From: Cryphonectria parasitica EP155
Lineage: Eukaryota > Ascomycota > Sordariomycetes > Diaporthales > Cryphonectriaceae
DNA length: 64,000 nucleotides
NCBI RefSeq assembly: GCF_011745365.1
Contig: NW_024468915.1
Coordinates: 152,653 to 216,652 of the forward strand
Direction: 5' to 3'
Below the pieces are notes generated by a model. That model was not told the DNA's origin, searched no databases, and saw nothing but the letters and a program-made list of their open reading frames with translations. A program made the position numbers and the translations under genes. Positions 30,517 to 41,428 of this stretch are shown piece by piece (the first letter of the stretch is position 1; each line of letters opens with the position of its first letter).

Positions 30517-31878
30517 CTTGAGGAGGCTTTTGAGGATAGCTTAGGTGCTATTGATTGTACTGAGCCTGAATTTGACTGCTTCTGAAGGTGTGGTTGACTG
30601 TTCTCGAGGAGAAGAGAGCTCAGGAGCGGTTTGGATAGCCTGAGAGGCTATAGACCAGTGGCTTGAAAGATCTTCTATATGAGCCTGGTGATAGTACTCG
30701 AGGAAAGCTTGCTTGCTAAAGATTATTGAATCCTTTTATTGATTCTCAAGGCTGACTTTCGCTCTATAAGCTTGTTTGAGGAATGAGAAGATTCCGAGAT
30801 CAAGGGATTGAAGTATGTAAGAGATATAAGAAGGCAAATAGATCAACAGGATATTGTATTAATAGTATTGCTATATGAATTCCTTAGTTGTATAGCTATT
30901 ATAGCTATCTAAGATTAATAGTTTAGCTTTCAAAGGATCTGCTGGCTGGCTGCCTGGGATGAAGATCTTTTCTAGCTACTTAAGAGCTATTGCATTGTTT
31001 GTTTATCCGTTTTGAGTAGCTGTAAACTTTCAGCTATTAAAAAGCTGTAAAAGAAAAGGAAACTATTGCTATTAGACTGTTTTTCTCTTGAAGATAATCA
31101 AAGGGAAGAGGTCGGCATCTATAGCTGAAATATACTCGAGGAAAGAGGTTTAAGCTCTTGATCTAGGCTCTTTCTTTTGGATTGAATATAAGGAAGAGCT
31201 ATTAAGAACTAATCCATTTGCTTCTTAGCTCTCTAATATCCCAGCCTTATCCATATTCCATTAATTAGCTAGCTTAATAGCTTGGATCTGAGAAAGATTG
31301 AAGAAACGAAACCAAGGCTGTATTACCTCTATTATTATGCTATTAGTTCGAGCTGAGGCAATCCTCCTCGTTCTCCGGACCCTTATCTCTGGATTTCTCT
31401 TCAAAAAGGCGCTAATCCACTTAGTACCGAGAGCTTGATTATCGCTATGGATATGAAGAATCTTCTGAGCAAAGTATCTTAGCTCTAAATAGCTTGGTAG
31501 GAGTCTGAGGCTTTCCTAGACGAGAATCCATTCAACTAGCTTCCTTTCTTGAGGAATTGAAAGCCTTTGCTAGTTCTCATAAGCTGTTTTATGTAGTGTT
31601 GCTTCTTCTAAACGATCTCGGAGTGTGATTCTTGGGATGCACTATTGCCTCGAGGCTTTTCGTTGAGACAGGCCGTTTCTGACAGCCTTGACAGCCTGAT
31701 CTAGCTCAAATTCAGAGTATGGCTTCATGATGATTATATGAGGATTTGCTGAAAAGATGAAGTTGTTTGGAAGATAATTGAATGAAAAACACTATCAAAC
31801 TAAAGGGGGTTGAAGAAGCGGTGTGGCTGACCAGGGTGGGCGGAAACTACGGATGGGCGGAAACCCTCCCCTTTGACT
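30517..31878 (-). mobile_element. Truncated RIP-damaged Fot1/pogo-type transposon, copy 1
   Basis: Tc1/mariner superfamily. On the minus strand the transposase begins near 31731 with the same psq-type helix-turn-helix as copy 2 and reaches the DDE region near 30900, where DGHGSH of intact relatives has become DSYNSY. Several stops interrupt the frame. The inverted-repeat end is at about 31820-31878 (GGTGTGGCTGACCAGGGTGG then GGCGGAAAC), followed by TA at 31879-31880, the expected target dinucleotide. The other end is lost: similarity to copy 2 stops near 30517. Orientation is opposite to copy 2. Confidence 0.8.
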
Positions 31879-32170
31879 TACCTCACCGTTTTGCTCGGCT
31901 AATTTCAACACAGAATCTAGGGGCTGAATCGCGATGCTCTGCAGCCTCCCTGCCCTGACCGGTCGAATAGCTGCTTGGTACTTTCTAGCGTTGCAATTAC
32001 TATATGATAAACAAAATGCTCTTTGCAGATACGAGATTGGATAAGGATGTACTCCCTTCCAGAGCCATACTCCTAGGTCATTATGGTGGCCATCATAGTT
32101 TGTTCATTGGCACAAAATCGATGGGACCCACAGCACCCTCGGCGCATTCTGTCGCATAGTAGCCTAACAT

Positions 32171-32250
32171 AACATTTCAGCCCCCAACGGCCCGAACATT
32201 TCAGCTCCCAACGGCCCGTAACATTTCAGCCCCCAATGGCCTGTAACACA
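32171..32250. repeat. Three tandem copies of a 27-bp unit
   Basis: Imperfect units built on AACATTTCAG(C)CCCCAACGGCC, in the spacer 31880-32706 between transposon copy 1 and the monooxygenase gene. I see no gene in that spacer. Confidence 0.8.
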
Positions 32251-32706
32251 ACCTTTCAGTCCCAACGATCCAAATGTAATGAGCGGATGGCTGCCAGGGC
32301 TGAGCACGCGCAGATCATCACCAACTCTCTTTGTAAGGTGCTAATCTGCGAGTGTCAGCCGCCTGACGAGGCACTGCAAGGCCATATCAATTACGGCCCT
32401 AGATACCTGCTTGGATACCTGCTGAAAGCTCAGCCTGTCGGTTACAGCACTGCTGGCTGTTCTTTCCTGTTGGGTCTATGATGCAACGTGTATCATCGGT
32501 GCACAATCTTCCACCGGGTTTAAACAGACACGCGCTTTGGCTTGCCAAGCTCAAGTGGGATGTATTCCCAGTCTATACAGCTACTTTGGACTGCTTCCCC
32601 CATCCGACAAGCCTCGGGGTTTTTTCTTTCTTCAAAGCGAATTACTGTCATTACAAGTGGGAAGTCCGATCAATTAGGTTTTGAGTGAATATACACCTCC
32701 TTCATC

Positions 32707-34161
32707 ATGTCTTCCATCAGAATTGCTGTCTCAGGGGGTGGTCTTGCGGGGGCAACTCTGCTCCATGGACGTCTTAACTACCCGCAGCTGGATGTTCATA
32801 TCTTTGAGTCCGCTGAATCATTCAAGTACGTCACTGTCTTCCATTGATTTCGTGTGGCATTTCAATGAAGGTTTTCAGTGTTCCAAAGCATAGTCGATGC
32901 ACAGATAAGTGCTGACAATCGACACTCATAGTGAAGCTGGTGCGGCGATCGGCGTGGCACGCAACGCGCTCACTGCTCTGGATCTAATCGGTTCCTCTGC
33001 ACCAAAATGTCTGGAACGTGCTGGAGCCATGCCGATGAACGGAGTCCGCTTCATGCTCGGACAGGGCGAGGGTCAATGAAGGCTGATCGCTGAAGAGGAT
33101 CGAGCGACCCATGGGAAGCGTGTCGTCAGCATTGTTCATCGAGCTGCTTTCCTTCGAGAGCTCTTGGCAGAAATTTCTCCGGAACGCCTGCATTCTTCCA
33201 AGAAGCTTAAAACGATCGAGAAGAAAGGCAGTGAAGAATCTATCCTGCTTCACTTCACGGATGGAACCACTCATGAGTGTGATGTTTTGGTTGGTGCTGA
33301 CAGCATTCACAGCACTGTTCGGAAGTTCATTTTGGGGGAAAATGATCCGGCAGCATCGCCAAGGAATACGGGTACGTGGACCATTATGGCTCTCAAACCT
33401 GCTGCACAGGCAAAGCCTAGCTTCGGTGATGGACCCATCGACGAAGCTCGCGAGTACTCATGGCTTGGGGACGGTGAGTTCTTGATGCACAATATGTTCA
33501 ACCAAGGCCAGATGATCCAGCTTATTGTTGCCGCTCACGAGGCAGGCGCTGAGGATTCAGACCGTTGGCAACGCACCGTCAGTGTTGACGAGCTCAAGGA
33601 TCTGTACAAAGGCTTTCCTGGACACCTGAAGAAGGTCGTCGATGAGGTCAGCAAGATGCAATAAAGAGACGAGCAATGTAGCTTTGCTTTATATGCTCAC
33701 AGGGAGCACAGCTTCTTTGCGATCAGCCCGAACAACCAGCGATCTACCTTTGGGAACACCCCCCGGCTCGTACATATCTGTCTGGGCCAGTCTGCATCAT
33801 GGGCGATGCCGCTCATGCCACGTCTCCGTGGCAAGGATCAGGCGGTGGAATGACGATTGAGGATGCTCTGATCCTCGCTACCGTCCTTGGCCGTGCGACA
33901 TCGCAGAGAGAGGCCTGCGCGGCCCTAGAGATATACGACGAGGTCCGCCGCCCTCGGACGCAGCGGATCGTGGAATCGAGCCGACGCACCGGGCTCATAC
34001 TGGCTGGCCGTGACGAGGCGATAGGTCTAGACTTGGACCGGCTGAGAGGTAATGTCCTGTCGAGATGGGACTTCATTGTCGACTTCGACATTGAGAAGCA
34101 TCGCGATAACGCAGTGGACAAGTCGAACAAAAAGCTGGAACAAATTGCTAGCAGCGGCTAA
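32707..34161 (+). pseudogene. FAD-dependent monooxygenase (salicylate hydroxylase-like) with one in-frame stop
   Basis: Class A flavin monooxygenase, about 428 codons. Exons: 32707-32825, 32932-33646 and 33712-34161; the third exon's acceptor is the AG at 33710-33711, restoring VVDE-LLCDQPEQPAIYLWEH. FAD motifs: GGGLAG near the N-terminus (GxGxxG), VGADSIHSTVR (DG motif region) and MGDAAHATSPWQGSGGG (GD motif). The only lesion found is a TGA at 33077-33079 in the second exon, between MLGQGEGQ and RLIAEEDRA, where relatives read on. No intron of usable size removes it. Everything after the stop keeps a normal frame, so inactivation looks recent, or the base is a sequencing error. Intact relatives hydroxylate aromatic or polyketide substrates. 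Confidence 0.75.
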
Positions 34162-34499
34162 GAATTTAGTATGTGAACTGTATCTTCGACATGGGCTTTC
34201 AGGCTATTTTATACCTAGATAGTCCTTTTCTATTCCGAGTTTATTGCGTCTCAAGTTTTGCTCTGCATACTAACTCTTTCCGATTGTTGGAGTTCTAAAG
34301 ACATTTTTTTGTTAAAAACCCTTATATGTATTTTCCAGCCTTGTCTTTCTAAAAGAAGTAGTGTATAATAAGCAGGGTGCGAGTTCAGGGAGTCGGAAAA
34401 CGTGGCCATGCCACCGCTTTCTGGAACGGACATATGTGCTGGCCTACGACATGTTTTTGCATAATTACTCAATCAAGATCTTCCTCAAGGCTGGGTCCG

Positions 34500-34956
34500 C
34501 TTCTCTGTAAAGGGCGCTTATACGGATACGGTGGCTTCCAAGTGTAGATGGCGACTTCGATGCGGAGGAGTCCGTGTTCGAGTTAGTCTGCCACCGAGTG
34601 AACAAGTCAGGTCGGAAGCTGCGAAGCCCGCTGGATAAGAGGTAGCTGTTGAGGATGGCGACGAACCCGGGGACGTGTCATTTGGGCCACTGGCTACCAG
34701 TGCAAATGCCTGCATAGGCCCCGCCGTCAGTATCTGTGAGGATTATCGCAGCGCTGGACGCACGGAGACCAGCTATGATCACGAGCATACCTGGACATGT
34801 GTGGCTCCTATAGCTAGTAAGGAGGAGCTGAGTAACTCTTTGTTCCAGGAGGAAGACAGCACAATGATCAGCGCATCGATGGGCGGAGCAGAGATCACTC
34901 CTACCTGGACGGAGGAAGAGCAAGCCAGTCAGGACGACGCTCGCTATAGTTCTTGA
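34500..34956 (+). pseudogene. Uncertain coding remnant
   Basis: A plus-strand frame reads SEQVRSEAAKPAG, a TAA, then VSFGPLATSANACIGPAVSI and SKEELSNSLFQEEDSTMI to a stop at 34954-34956. Acidic and low in hydrophobic residues. I know no match; it may be the tail of a decayed gene or chance. Confidence 0.2.
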
Positions 34957-35110
34957 CCCTGTAAGAGGAAGCGGAAGATATAGCAACCAGATGAGCACTT
35001 GAAAATAAAATGATAAATCGGCAGGATAGTTTTGTCTGAATTAATCAGTGCAAGCATGCACTGCATACTCAATTATCCTAGTCCCAGGTCAACGCTCTTA
35101 CGAGCATGAT

Positions 35111-36502
35111 TTATTCTGTAGCGCGTGACCTCGACCGCGTTCGTCTTGGTGTAGCATCCTCGGCGCGTGACATCGATCGTGTCCGTCTTCTCTGCGGCAA
35201 GACGTGCGCTTCGTCGGTCGTGCCTTGATGAGTCTTCCGCCTCTTAGACAACGGCTTCTCGTCGTATGAGCCGTCACTGTTGCCGTGGCTACTGCTTTCG
35301 TTGCTGCCCAGTACAGCACCCTCGTCCTCATCCTCATCCACATTGCCCGAATCCCAGTGCACCCGCTTCTTGGATGATTGTGCTTGGGTCGCCGGCATGA
35401 TGTCGACCTGTGCCTTCCTCTCTCTTGCCTCCATCTCTTCACCTGTTGCCAGGTACTTGCAAAGCAGATGATTCGGGATATTGATAGTACTCTGTTTGAC
35501 CTGGTTGCGGACCTGAGGGCTTAGTCGTCGGAGTGTCTTGTCAGGGACGAAGTCGGATAGGAAGAGTTGTAGCGATCCGTGTGCTATATCGCCTTGCGCA
35601 TCACGGAATGGCCGGTTGTGAATGATGCGTCTGGGGCCGCGGTAGACGCAGAACGCTGCGGTTGTAGAGCTTTGGTAAGGGATGTCGATCGTAACAACGG
35701 TTTTGATCCCATCGCTGCACTCGTAATAGTCTTTGGCGAGATCTTGTAGGGAGTTGGCTTTCTGACTATAGCCAACCTCGATGATGAGTTGTGGTGTGGT
35801 TGTTCCATCGTACCTGAACTGGGCGTCCGGCGATTTCTTGCCCTTGCCCGCGCCCTCCCTGTATCTCGGCAGCCGGACAAACGAGTGAGCATAGGGCTCA
35901 ATGCGTGCTGCAATCTTCGAAAGTTCCGAGTCGGTCTCGGCGATGTCATCGATCTGACGCTGGATTTGATAGCCAAGTTTTTGCAAGATGTGTTCGTGGA
36001 TGGGAGTGGCCATCAGTCGAAGTACGAGGACACCACTGTCAGGGTTCCAATCGTAGCGGATCTTGTCCTCGAAGTAGTCTATGAGTCCGTCGCACCGTAG
36101 CCGCTCGTGTAGATTCGCGTATTGCTGTGGGGTGATATGGAGGAGCGTCCACTCCGGGAACTTCAGTGTGCTTGGGAGCACCCCTTGTTTTGACGCTCTG
36201 ATGAGGGAAATAGCTGTTTCGAAGTCGCTTATATGGGGCTCCTCCTCTTGCCGAGCCTCCTTCGGGGGGCAGTCTGATGTGAAGCTGGATACGACAGACT
36301 GCCCCTGGCCGCGTGTGAAGCTCGATGAGGTGGACGAGGCGGGCGACGAGTCTGTTCTCGCTGGACGTTGTCGCGATCGCGCAGGTGTGTCGAGTTCGCA
36401 GTCGAACTCGTCGCGGCAGGAGCTGGCACTGAGAGGCGGAGATGGAGCGAATGCAGGCGCTGGCCTTGGTGCATCCATGGTCGCATGCTTCTTGAAGGAC
36501 AA
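35111..36502 (-). CDS. PD-(D/E)XK (Uma2-like) nuclease-fold protein, 463 aa
   Basis: An unbroken single-exon frame. Residues 1-95 are disordered (Pro/Ser-rich). Residues about 100-300 form the folded part. ATPIHEHILQKLGYQIQRQI is followed by the core SPDAQFRYDG..PQLIIEVGYSQ, giving Asp about 226 and Glu about 242. The position where nucleases of this fold often have Lys reads Gln (about 247), so catalysis is doubtful. SLQDLAKDYYECSDGIKTVV then TIDIPY fits the helix and strand after the core. The C-terminus is disordered with acidic (DEDEDEGAV) and basic (SKRRKTHQG, RRRTRSMSR) runs, likely nuclear localisation signals. Such proteins are common in fungal genomes and of unknown role. It lies between the two transposon copies. 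MDAPRP at 36478 is an alternative start. Confidence 0.7.
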   Translation of the reverse strand: MSFKKHATMDAPRPAPAFAPSPPLSASSCRDEFDCELDTPARSRQRPARTDSSPASSTSSSFTRGQGQSVVSSFTSDCPPKEARQEEEPHISDFETAISLIRASKQGVLPSTLKFPEWTLLHITPQQYANLHERLRCDGLIDYFEDKIRYDWNPDSGVLVLRLMATPIHEHILQKLGYQIQRQIDDIAETDSELSKIAARIEPYAHSFVRLPRYREGAGKGKKSPDAQFRYDGTTTPQLIIEVGYSQKANSLQDLAKDYYECSDGIKTVVTIDIPYQSSTTAAFCVYRGPRRIIHNRPFRDAQGDIAHGSLQLFLSDFVPDKTLRRLSPQVRNQVKQSTINIPNHLLCKYLATGEEMEARERKAQVDIMPATQAQSSKKRVHWDSGNVDEDEDEGAVLGSNESSSHGNSDGSYDEKPLSKRRKTHQGTTDEAHVLPQRRRTRSMSRAEDATPRRTRSRSRATE

Positions 36503-36763
36503 CGGGGTGGTGAGAATGTTGACGGAGGAGGGGTGGAGTTGATGTTGGAGAGACGATCACAGCCCGCTCAGGTGTCTAGTGCATATGATGTAGCGGGTCT
36601 GCCGGCCGGGGCCGTTACTTAGCGTTGCCTGCCGCCGGGTGCCAGGTATTGATCGAGCCCGGCCCCTGTCGCCCCGTGGCCCCGTGGCTCAGCGCCTAGC
36701 ACTTTGTTTAGCGGGTGCAGGTGCAACACTGTTCTAACTGACAACATTATGGGGTAATAATTG

Positions 36764-38295
36764 CTACATTTGCTTGCTGACAACGTCATATACCACGGTT
36801 ATACACCACTTCGAGAGCACTGCGTTCATATTGGTACAGTATCTATACTTCATCCGAAGGAGCTCACGACTGTATGCTAGCATATGTACATGGTCGATCG
36901 CTGAACGGATATCACCTTCAGCAAGGTTAGGAAAGATTGCATCCACTCTATCCAGACTTTTTTTTTTTTTTTTCATCTTCACAACAGCCTTCCTCAGGGA
37001 TGCCGAGTACTTTGATATATGACCAACCTGCACGAAGAAGCCCAGCCTTGTGGGCCTTTTGGCCAAATTCCCGACCAAGAGGTGCTCGACAGAAGGCCGT
37101 AAAGGCATCTTGTCCTGCGAGTCGTATGGGTTTGGTCTGCAGATCGCGAATTCTTTCGAAGACTTGGTTCGTTTCCTGCTTGACCACGTCCTGTACACTG
37201 GCCCTCGACTTTGTCGTCACCATCAGATCGTTCATTATGCGTCTTGATCATGTCAGCGATTCCCAGCTTTGACTTGTTGATGATTCTTGTCAAGCTGTCG
37301 GTCGCATCGTCTTTTTGCCTCTTGAGTCTCTCCCTGCCCAATTGCCTTTGTCGATGGATGACTCTGCCTTGGCTTTCGCCAAAGCGTCTTGCCAGGTCTT
37401 ATATTTGACTATCCACGCCTCGAGGCCCTTGAACGTCATATCGGCATGTTTCGTGATCTTGTGTCGAGATACGGAGCTCTCGGGTGGGTGCGACAGCAGC
37501 TGGTCCATTACATCGTTGCTGCGACTGTGTTGATAGCGCTCGTTCAAGCTGCCGGGGATGCATTTGCGGAGGAGAGGTAGAACTTGGCGACTATCTTGCT
37601 TTGCACAGCGTCTTTGGCTTCCAAGTAAACTGATCTCTCCTGGTATTGGGTCTGCTTTTGCGTGTTTCTTACGAGCTAAATCATTCTTCAACACTGGCAG
37701 TCCAATCATATTTCTGACAGCAAGTGATGCATTTCCACTTGCATAATGGACTGAATTATGCTGCAGCGGGGAACATCGACTTCGGCAGGGGTTGTTCTAA
37801 GGTTTCTCCATGAGGTTATGGCCCCCCTTTTGCGTGATGGCAGCGTTTTCATCTTGACCCTTCTTATCATCTCCACTAGTTTCTGTTTCACTATCTGGGT
37901 CCTCCTCGATGACCTCCAAGTTTGTTCCCATGCAAATATGGAGAAGGGTATTTCCGCACTCTCCCTGCTCACTAACTAGCAATTTGTCAGGAACTGAGCA
38001 TCTTTCGATCATCTGTTGATCAAATCGATGGGAAGGTCATGTATGACAGCAGAATGAAGAGCATTGCCAAGTGGACATGACTCAAGCAAGATTCCATCAA
38101 GAAACTGTGGGACTAGCTTCTTACAGTCATTTGCATTGCTAGAGGCCAGTTGATGAAGTATTTTGCATGCCTTCCTCGCCAATGTGGCCTTGTACAGAGC
38201 GTCGAATTCTTCGAGCTAATTCTTCTTGTCGAAGTCGATCTAACCTTTTGGAAAACTCAGCCCTAGCGTTTTGCTCTCCTTCTCTCTTTATCCCT
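36764..38295 (-). pseudogene. Degenerate gene with ankyrin-like segments
   Basis: The minus strand holds protein-like pieces in shifting frames. From its 5' side: a helical stretch ARAEFSKRLDRLRQEELARR (about 38200-38260), an ankyrin-like CPLGNALHSAVIHDLPIDL (about 38020-38075), a second CGNTLLHICMGTNLEVIEE (about 37905-37960), and later LTRIINKSKLGIADMIKTH (about 37240-37300) and AIFPNLAEGDIRSAIDHVHM (about 36880-36940). Stops and frame changes separate them. LTR fragments abut its 5' end at about 38300, so an insertion may have cut the gene. Intact relatives would be large fungal ankyrin proteins; no enzymatic domain remains to say more. Confidence 0.5.
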
Positions 38296-38299
38296 GACA

Positions 38300-38371
38300 A
38301 CATGCTGCTCTTGTTAGCATAAACCCCTTTGTGTACTTGGGAATCTCAGGATTGCTGCAGTGCTCATTACA
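38300..38371 (+). repeat. LTR family A, 3' end fragment
   Basis: Matches the last part of the complete LTR at 45957-46399 (GCTGCTCTTGTTAGCATAAA to GCTCATTACA). It is followed directly by a second, nearly full copy. Confidence 0.7.
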
Positions 38372-38859
38372 GATTCATTTAATATGCAGATTACAAGATG
38401 AGCTATAAGAACAAGCGAATCCGGAAAGCTAGTTTTCAAGTTCAATATTGGAACTATGGAAAGCTTTACATAATCAAGGGTTAGGATTTGAACAGAACTG
38501 GATTGATAGAATCAATATTGATTCAGTATGAGAAGGAATGAATCGATAAGATTAATATCGATTTAATACGAGAAATAACAAATTGATAAGCTCGATATTG
38601 ATTCAGAATAACTCAAAGCTGAAGAACTAGATATATAATCTTACGTTTATTACTAGTAGATAGATCATTGTACATAGCTCTTTGATTATCAATCTAAGTA
38701 TCAGATTATATCTACTCTGATAGCTCCAAAAGCAGTGAACACTTGTATTCAAATTTCAGTTATGTTCCAGTATTCCAAGCCTGTACTCAGCACCGCTCTT
38801 ATTAGCATAAATTCCTTCAGTACTTAAGGAATCTTTGGATTACTGCAATGCTCATTACA
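38372..38859 (+). repeat. LTR family A, nearly complete copy
   Basis: Begins ATTCATTTAATATGCAGATT, in line with the 5' end of the complete LTR (CATTCAACATGCAGGTT), and ends TGCTCATTACA. C-to-T and G-to-A differences dominate. It holds AT-rich degenerate short repeats (AATATTGATTCAG) in its middle. Confidence 0.65.
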
Positions 38860-38900
38860 TATAGCTTAGCAGCTATACTGCTAAGAGAAAAGAGGAGTAT

Positions 38901-39026
38901 TGTCAGGGTAAAAAGGGCATGCAAGTGAGGTGAAGGGGTGTGAGCTTCTCCCAAGCCGCTCTGTTGGCTCTTCTATTCGAGAGAACTACTGAACCTGCCT
39001 CCTTTTTCCTTTTTCCTCCTCGACCG
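38901..39026 (+). repeat. Repeat family C, copy 1 (TGTCAGGGTAAAAAGGGCA start)
   Basis: About 130 bp shared with 46577-46715: TGTCAGG.TAAAAAG.GCA, then GTGAGGTGAAGGGGTGTGAG. It may be the 5' end of another LTR family. It joins transposon copy 2 at about 39026, where the transposon's left inverted repeat should be. Confidence 0.65.
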
Positions 39027-40822
39027 CTTCTTCAACCCCTTTTAGTTTGATAGCTTTTATTCAGTCAATTATCTTCCAAACAACTTCATCTTTTCAGCAA
39101 ATCTTTATATGATAATTATGAAGCCATACTCTGAATTTGAGCTAGATCAGGCTGTCAAGGCTGTCAGAAATGGCCTCTCTCAACGAAAAGCCTCGAGGCA
39201 ATGGAGCATCTCAAGAACCACACTCCGAGATCGTCTAGAAGAAGCAACACCGCATAAAACAGCCTACGAAAACCAGCAAAGGCTTTCTATTCCTTAAGAA
39301 AGGAAGTTGGCTGAGTGGATCCTTGTTCAGGAAAGCTTAGGATTTCTACCAAGCTATTCAGAGCTGAAGTACTTTGCTTAGAAGATTCTTTATATCCATA
39401 GCGATGATCAAGCCCTCGGAATCAAGTGGACTAGCGCTTTTTTGAAGAGAAATCCAGAGATAAGAGTTCGAAGGACTAGGAGGATTGCTTCAGCTCGAAC
39501 TAATGATGCAATAACAGAGGTAATATAGCTTTAGTTTTATCTCTTCGATCTTTCTCAAGTTCAAGCTATTAAGCTAGCTAATCAATAGAATATAGATGAG
39601 GCTGGAATATTAAAGAGCTAAGGAGAGAATGGATTAGTTCTTAGTAGCTCTTTCTTACATTCAATTCAATTTAAAGATTCTGGATTAAGAGCCTGGATTT
39701 CGTTTCTCGAATATATCTTAGCTACAGATATATACCTTTTTCCTCTGATTATCTTTAAGAGAAAAACAGTATAATAGCAGTAGTTTCTTCTTCTCTTATA
39801 GCCTTTTGATAGCTGGAAGTTTACAGCTATTCAAAACGGATAAACAAATAATGCAATAGCTCTTAAATAGCTGAAAAAGATCTTCATTCCAGACAGCCAG
39901 CTAGCAAACTCCTTGAAAGCCAAACTATTAATCCTGAATAGCTACAACAGCTATACAACTAAGGAGTTTATATAGCAATGCTATCAAAACAATATCCTGT
40001 TGATCTATTTGCTTCCTTATACTTCTCACGTGCTTCAATCTCTTGATCTTGGAATCTTTTCGTCTCTCAAAAGAGCTTATAGAAAGAAAGTCAGTCTTGA
40101 GAGCTAACAGGGGGACTTGACAGCTTTTAGCAAGCAAGCTTTCCTCGAGTATTATTGCTAAGCTTGTATAGAAGAGCTTTCGAGCCAGAATATCAGATCT
40201 GAGTAGAAAGCAACTGGTTTATAGCCTCTCAGGCTATCCAAACTACTCCTCAGCTCTCTTCTCCTCGAGAACAGTTAACTACACATTCAGAAGCAGTCAA
40301 ATTCAGGCTCAGTACAATCAACAGTACCTCAGCTATTCCCCAAAGCCTCCTCAAGCCAGCAAGCTTTCTTTTCAACTCCTCGAAAGGCTAAACAGCTATA
40401 TCAACAGCTACAAGAGAATCGGAACCGTCTTTCATCAGTACCAGAGCAACGCCTACTATTCAGAAAGATACAGAAGGCTTATAATGAGAGAGATATAGAG
40501 TTTGCTAAAGCCTTGGAAAGAAATAAGGCATTGGAAATCTAAGCTAAGAATAGAAGGCTTACTAAAAGAAGAAAGGCTGATATGAGCTCAAATTCGAAGT
40601 TTGCAAATATTGAGGCTATACAGAGAGCTCAAATAGCAGCTAATCAAGATGAGGATAGTTAGAATGAAGAGAACGATGTCGAATTAGTTACTGATGAAGA
40701 GGAATGTATCGTGGTGAGTGAATAGTATGTGGAAATAATCAATATATATATATATGTATATGTGTGGTGTGGCTGGCCGGGGTGGGCGGAAACTACGGAT
40801 GGGCGGAAACTACCCCCGTTAA
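39027..40822 (+). mobile_element. Truncated RIP-damaged Fot1/pogo-type transposon, copy 2
   Basis: The transposase starts at about 39106-39118 (MKPYSEFELDQAVKAV) with a psq-type helix-turn-helix (LSQRKASRQWSISRTTLRDR). It continues through the CENP-B-like region (GFLPSYSELKYFA), NIDEAGI (first catalytic Asp) and, near 39935-39950, LLILNSYNSYTT, where intact relatives have a DGHGSH motif. Many TAG/TAA codons interrupt it. The right inverted repeat (40764-40822, GGTGTGGCTGGCCGGGGTGG..GGCGGAAAC) is present and followed by TA at 40823. The left repeat is replaced by repeat C. (TA)n occurs just inside the right end. Non-autonomous now. Confidence 0.85.
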
Positions 40823-40983
40823 CTTAGTATTTTCTCGTTAATTCCTTGCAGTAACATTCTATTTATAGTATATGCTATGGTAGAGAAGGCAGCTGATATC
40901 ATCAAGAGTGCTTGATAGGAGCATATACGCAGAATCAGAATAGGAAGATAGCTACAATATACATATATTAAAAGCGGGATTAT

Positions 40984-41240
40984 TATTATAACTCATCTAA
41001 TATACAGGTTACGAAACAAGCTCCGCCAACAAGGGACCGAGTATTACAATCTAATACCAGATAACTAATAAGGATTATATAACCAAAGGTTCGAGTTACT
41101 AGCTCAGCTAATCAGAAAACAATTACAACAATTACAGAGCAGTTCTCACAGTCTAAGCTATAGATTATAGCAGTAACTTTTCAACTCTTATAGTCTAAGA
41201 CTAAAGAGCTAGATATATAATCTTATATTTATACTCTAAT
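40984..41240 (+). repeat. LTR family A, 5' part
   Basis: TTATAACTCATCTAATATAC and the following GGTTACGAAACAAGCTC match the 5' part of the complete LTR. It fades near 41240. Confidence 0.6.
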
Positions 41241-41428
41241 AGCTAAAGAGAGTCATACGGCTTGGATGTTGAAGTCAACCTCTGTACTGGTAGCCAGATC
41301 TCGTGAGCACTCACGTCTTTACTGGATAATATATATGGATAAAGTGAGACTCGTAGCATGTTTGTATTTTCTTCCATTCCATATCGCTCAATGCTCTACC
41401 GAAATACACCCAAAGACACCCCACTGAG

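Noticed and set aside
36957..36973. Poly-T run as a terminator
   Set aside because: A homopolymer in a fungal pseudogene; no polymerase III gene was found next to it.
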